The notes under the pieces are model-generated. The model worked only from the letters and a program-made list of their open reading frames with translations. It was not told where the DNA came from and made no database searches. A stretch of DNA of 64,000 nt from contig NZ_CP053452.2 in the NCBI RefSeq assembly GCF_013128195.2, positions 7,564,001 through 7,628,000 on the forward strand, read 5' to 3'. Origin of the DNA: Frigoriglobus tundricola (GTDB lineage: Bacteria > Planctomycetota > Planctomycetia > Gemmatales > Gemmataceae). The translations under genes and the position numbers were made by a program. Positions 62,017 to 64,000 of the stretch are shown here, piece by piece. The number at the start of each line of letters is the position of its first letter. Positions within the stretch are counted from its first letter, which is position 1.

Positions 62017-63341
62017 TGAGCGGTCGGGTGACCGCGGCGGGCACCGGACAACCCGTTGCGGGTGCGCGGATCAGCGTGTTCGCCGGGCCGGAGGAGAGCT
62101 ACCGCTTCGGGAGCTGTGACCGGTACACCACCATGACCACCACCGCCGACGCGGCGGCCGCCTCGCCCCCGGTCGAGTTCGACACGGTGAGCGGTACCGA
62201 CGGCGCGTTCCGCTTCCGCCTGCCCCCGGGCGGTCCCTATCGGGTGACGGTCTCCGCTCCGGCCGGTAGCGCCTACCTCAGCGTCGAACACTGGCTCACA
62301 TGGGAAAACGACAACGCGGCTCTGGACCTGCCGCTCACCCTGCCGGCGGGCCGGATCGTCCGCGGGACCATGCGGGACGATGCGGGGCAACCGGTCGCGG
62401 GCGGGTGGGTGATGTACCTGCCGTCGCGGAGCAACCGGGAGCTGCCCGCGGCCCTGGCGGTCGGCCGGGCCGCCCCGGTGCGGACGGCGGAGGACGGGTC
62501 GTTCGTGATCGTCGTGCCGCCGGGCCCGGGGACCCTGGAGGGATGGGGCGCGACGCCCGATTACCGACCGGTATCGTTCGGCCCGGTGCCGGCGCGCGGC
62601 AAGGACACCTTAAGGACGTTCGAACACGCCCGCGTCCGGCTCGGCGCGGGCGCCGACCCGACGGACGGTGCCGGGCCGCCGGTCCTGACGCTCCACCGCG
62701 GGGTGGGCACGCGGGTCCAGGTGACCGGCCCCGATGGGAAACCGGTGGCGGCCGGGGTGGCGGTGTGCCGGCCGGTGGTTCAGCCGCTCCGGAACCTCGT
62801 TCCCCGGCCGCTCGCGATTCGCGATGGCACGTTCGAGCTGCCCGGCTGTGCGCCGGACCGGGTGTACCCCGTCGCCTTCCTCGATCCGACGGGACAGGCG
62901 GGGGCGGTGGCGGAGGTGCGGGCCGGCGAACCCGCCGCGGTGAACCTGGAGCCGTGCGGGGCGGCCGAGGTGCGGCTCGTGGACCTGGCGGGGCGGCCCC
63001 GGTCCGGGGCGGCGGTCGCGGTGCTGCTGGTGCTCGACTGCGACCGGGCGGCGACCGCGGCCCGCGGGGCTCCGGGGCCGGCACTCGTGGACCAATCGTG
63101 GTTCGACCCGAAGCACTTCTTGCCGCGATCGGTGACCGACGCCGACGGCAAGGTGACGCTGCGGGGGCTGGTGCCGGGCGCGGACTACGTGGTGATGTTC
63201 GCGCTCAACGAGAGGGCGCACACCAGCACGCCGTTCCGCGTCCGGTCGGGGCAGGTCTCCCGCCCGTCGGATGTACTCGTCCTCTTCAACGACTCATCGA
63301 AGAACAAACCGCGCGCGGCCCCGTTCCCGGAAGAGGACTGA
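61803..63341 (+). pseudogene. C-terminal part of the sigma fusion, displaced by frameshifts
   Basis: The sequence reads AEPVQGAARAAPTGWPAEVTTDAGGGFALAGLP and continues with repeated Ig/CarboxypepD-like modules ([85 protein letters not shown]) to 63341. Between ~61690 and ~61795 the matching piece (TVRGVLVAPDGKPGAGVRVGVVRL) is in another frame, so two +1 shifts separate this part from the sigma domain; both lie in G-rich tracts. It has no credible start of its own. It is either a decayed gene or sequence errors. Confidence 0.7.
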
Positions 63342-63405
63342 CCGCGCGCGGTTCATGCGGGGCCGTCGGATTCGATCCGGTTTCTGTTCCCTACAAGGAG
63401 AGATC

Positions 63406-64000
63406 ATGAGACGTGTTCAGGGCAGCGACAGGGGGGCGTTCACGCTCATCGAGTTGCTGGTGGTGATTGCGATCATCGCGGTCCTCATCGGGTTGTTACT
63501 TCCGGCCGTGCAGAAGGTCCGCGAGGCCGCGGCGCGGATGAGTTGCCAGAACAACATGAAGCAGATCGGGTTGGCGATGCACAACTTTCACGACGCCAAC
63601 CAGTACTTTCCGGGCTATACGTCGTGGGCGAGTAACTACAGCCCCACGTCATCGTGGTCCGACCCGGACGGGGGCGGCTGGTACAACAAGCTGAAGTATT
63701 ACTTCGAGCAGGGGAACGGCACCTGGACCTCCGTCGTCAAGATCCTGCAGTGCCCGTCGCACCCGATGGCCGGCCTATCGGCCCCGGACCAGAGCTGGTA
63801 CGGAGTTGGCGGATCGACGTTTTATGCCTCGCTCTACGAAACGCCCGCGGCACTCTTTGGGACGCAAACGACGTCCACGGCCAGTAACGGGACGGTCACC
63901 TCCACGACCACGTACCCCCAGTTCACGAGTGTGATCGCGTGGACGGTGAGCACGTACTCCTACTCCGCCGACGGTTCTACCGGGTTCTCCACCGACGGGC
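63406..64000 (+). CDS. DUF1559 prepilin-like protein (3' partial)
   Basis: The gene begins at ATG 63406 with AAGGAGAG upstream and runs off the window after 198 residues. The prepilin signal is [26 protein letters not shown], then [35 protein letters not shown]. The central part is rich in Ser, Thr, Trp and Tyr. The C-terminal DG signature lies outside the window. It follows the broken sigma fusion by 64 bp and may share its transcript. Confidence 0.9.
   Translation, partial: MRRVQGSDRGAFTLIELLVVIAIIAVLIGLLLPAVQKVREAAARMSCQNNMKQIGLAMHNFHDANQYFPGYTSWASNYSPTSSWSDPDGGGWYNKLKYYFEQGNGTWTSVVKILQCPSHPMAGLSAPDQSWYGVGGSTFYASLYETPAALFGTQTTSTASNGTVTSTTTYPQFTSVIAWTVSTYSYSADGSTGFSTDG

Overview
The window is a high-GC bacterial chromosome segment that most resembles a Gemmata-like planctomycete (Gemmataceae). 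This is inferred from family content, not from a database search. The supporting families are DUF1559 prepilin-like proteins (three), a DUF1592/DUF1552 pair, a PVC-type CxxCH heme protein with HEAT repeats, BBP7 and TIGR03000 surface proteins, secreted proteins with the LExLExRxxP N-terminal motif, and ECF sigma factors fused to or paired with large sensor-like domains and Ser/Thr kinases. No rRNA, tRNA, CRISPR array or intact mobile element was seen. Long ORFs antisense to real genes are common and are treated as GC-driven shadows.

Layout. 1-5.3 kb: the end of a Cys-rich protein, an XRE regulator, and an ECF sigma/WD40 gene split by a frameshift. 5.6-16.9 kb: a Ser/Thr kinase, then a metabolic run (sialate O-acetylesterase, DadA-like amino-acid oxidoreductase, GH2 glycosidase, N-carbamoylputrescine amidase, acetyl-CoA synthetase). 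16.9-18.4 kb: a scar region with an IS110-type transposase remnant, a duplicated 60-bp fragment and small hypothetical genes. 18.7-27.4 kb: CxxCH/HEAT protein, SLOG-type protein, DUF1559 protein, triple YbjQ-domain protein, PAS histidine kinase and a secreted LEALD-motif protein. 27.6-31.7 kb: an overlapping ECF sigma/kinase pair and a long gene-poor stretch with a good sigma-70-like promoter. 31.7-36.7 kb: lipoprotein, DUF1559, DUF1592, DUF1552.

37.0-40.8 kb is the most interesting module. A TetR repressor is divergent from a Met-rich MXKDX lipoprotein, MsrP, and an MsrQ fused to a ferredoxin-reductase unit and a 2Fe-2S ferredoxin. Two identical palindromic operators sit over divergent promoters. 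The layout reads as an envelope methionine-oxidation defence system in which NAD(P)H could feed MsrP through a single membrane polypeptide.

41-48.7 kb: BBP7 and TIGR03000 proteins, a SulP transporter/beta-carbonic anhydrase fusion, a small secreted protein and a secreted metalloprotease with FG-GAP-like repeats. 49.3-56.3 kb: a heavy-metal RND efflux operon (small Cys-rich exported protein, His-rich adaptor, pump with an unusual ~95-residue insertion, two tandem paralogous lipoproteins). 56.3-60 kb: aldo/keto reductase, GH16 glucanase, DUF3634 protein, Tat-exported terpene-cyclase-like protein. 60.5-64 kb: a second ECF sigma fusion, broken by two frameshifts, and a DUF1559 protein running off the end.
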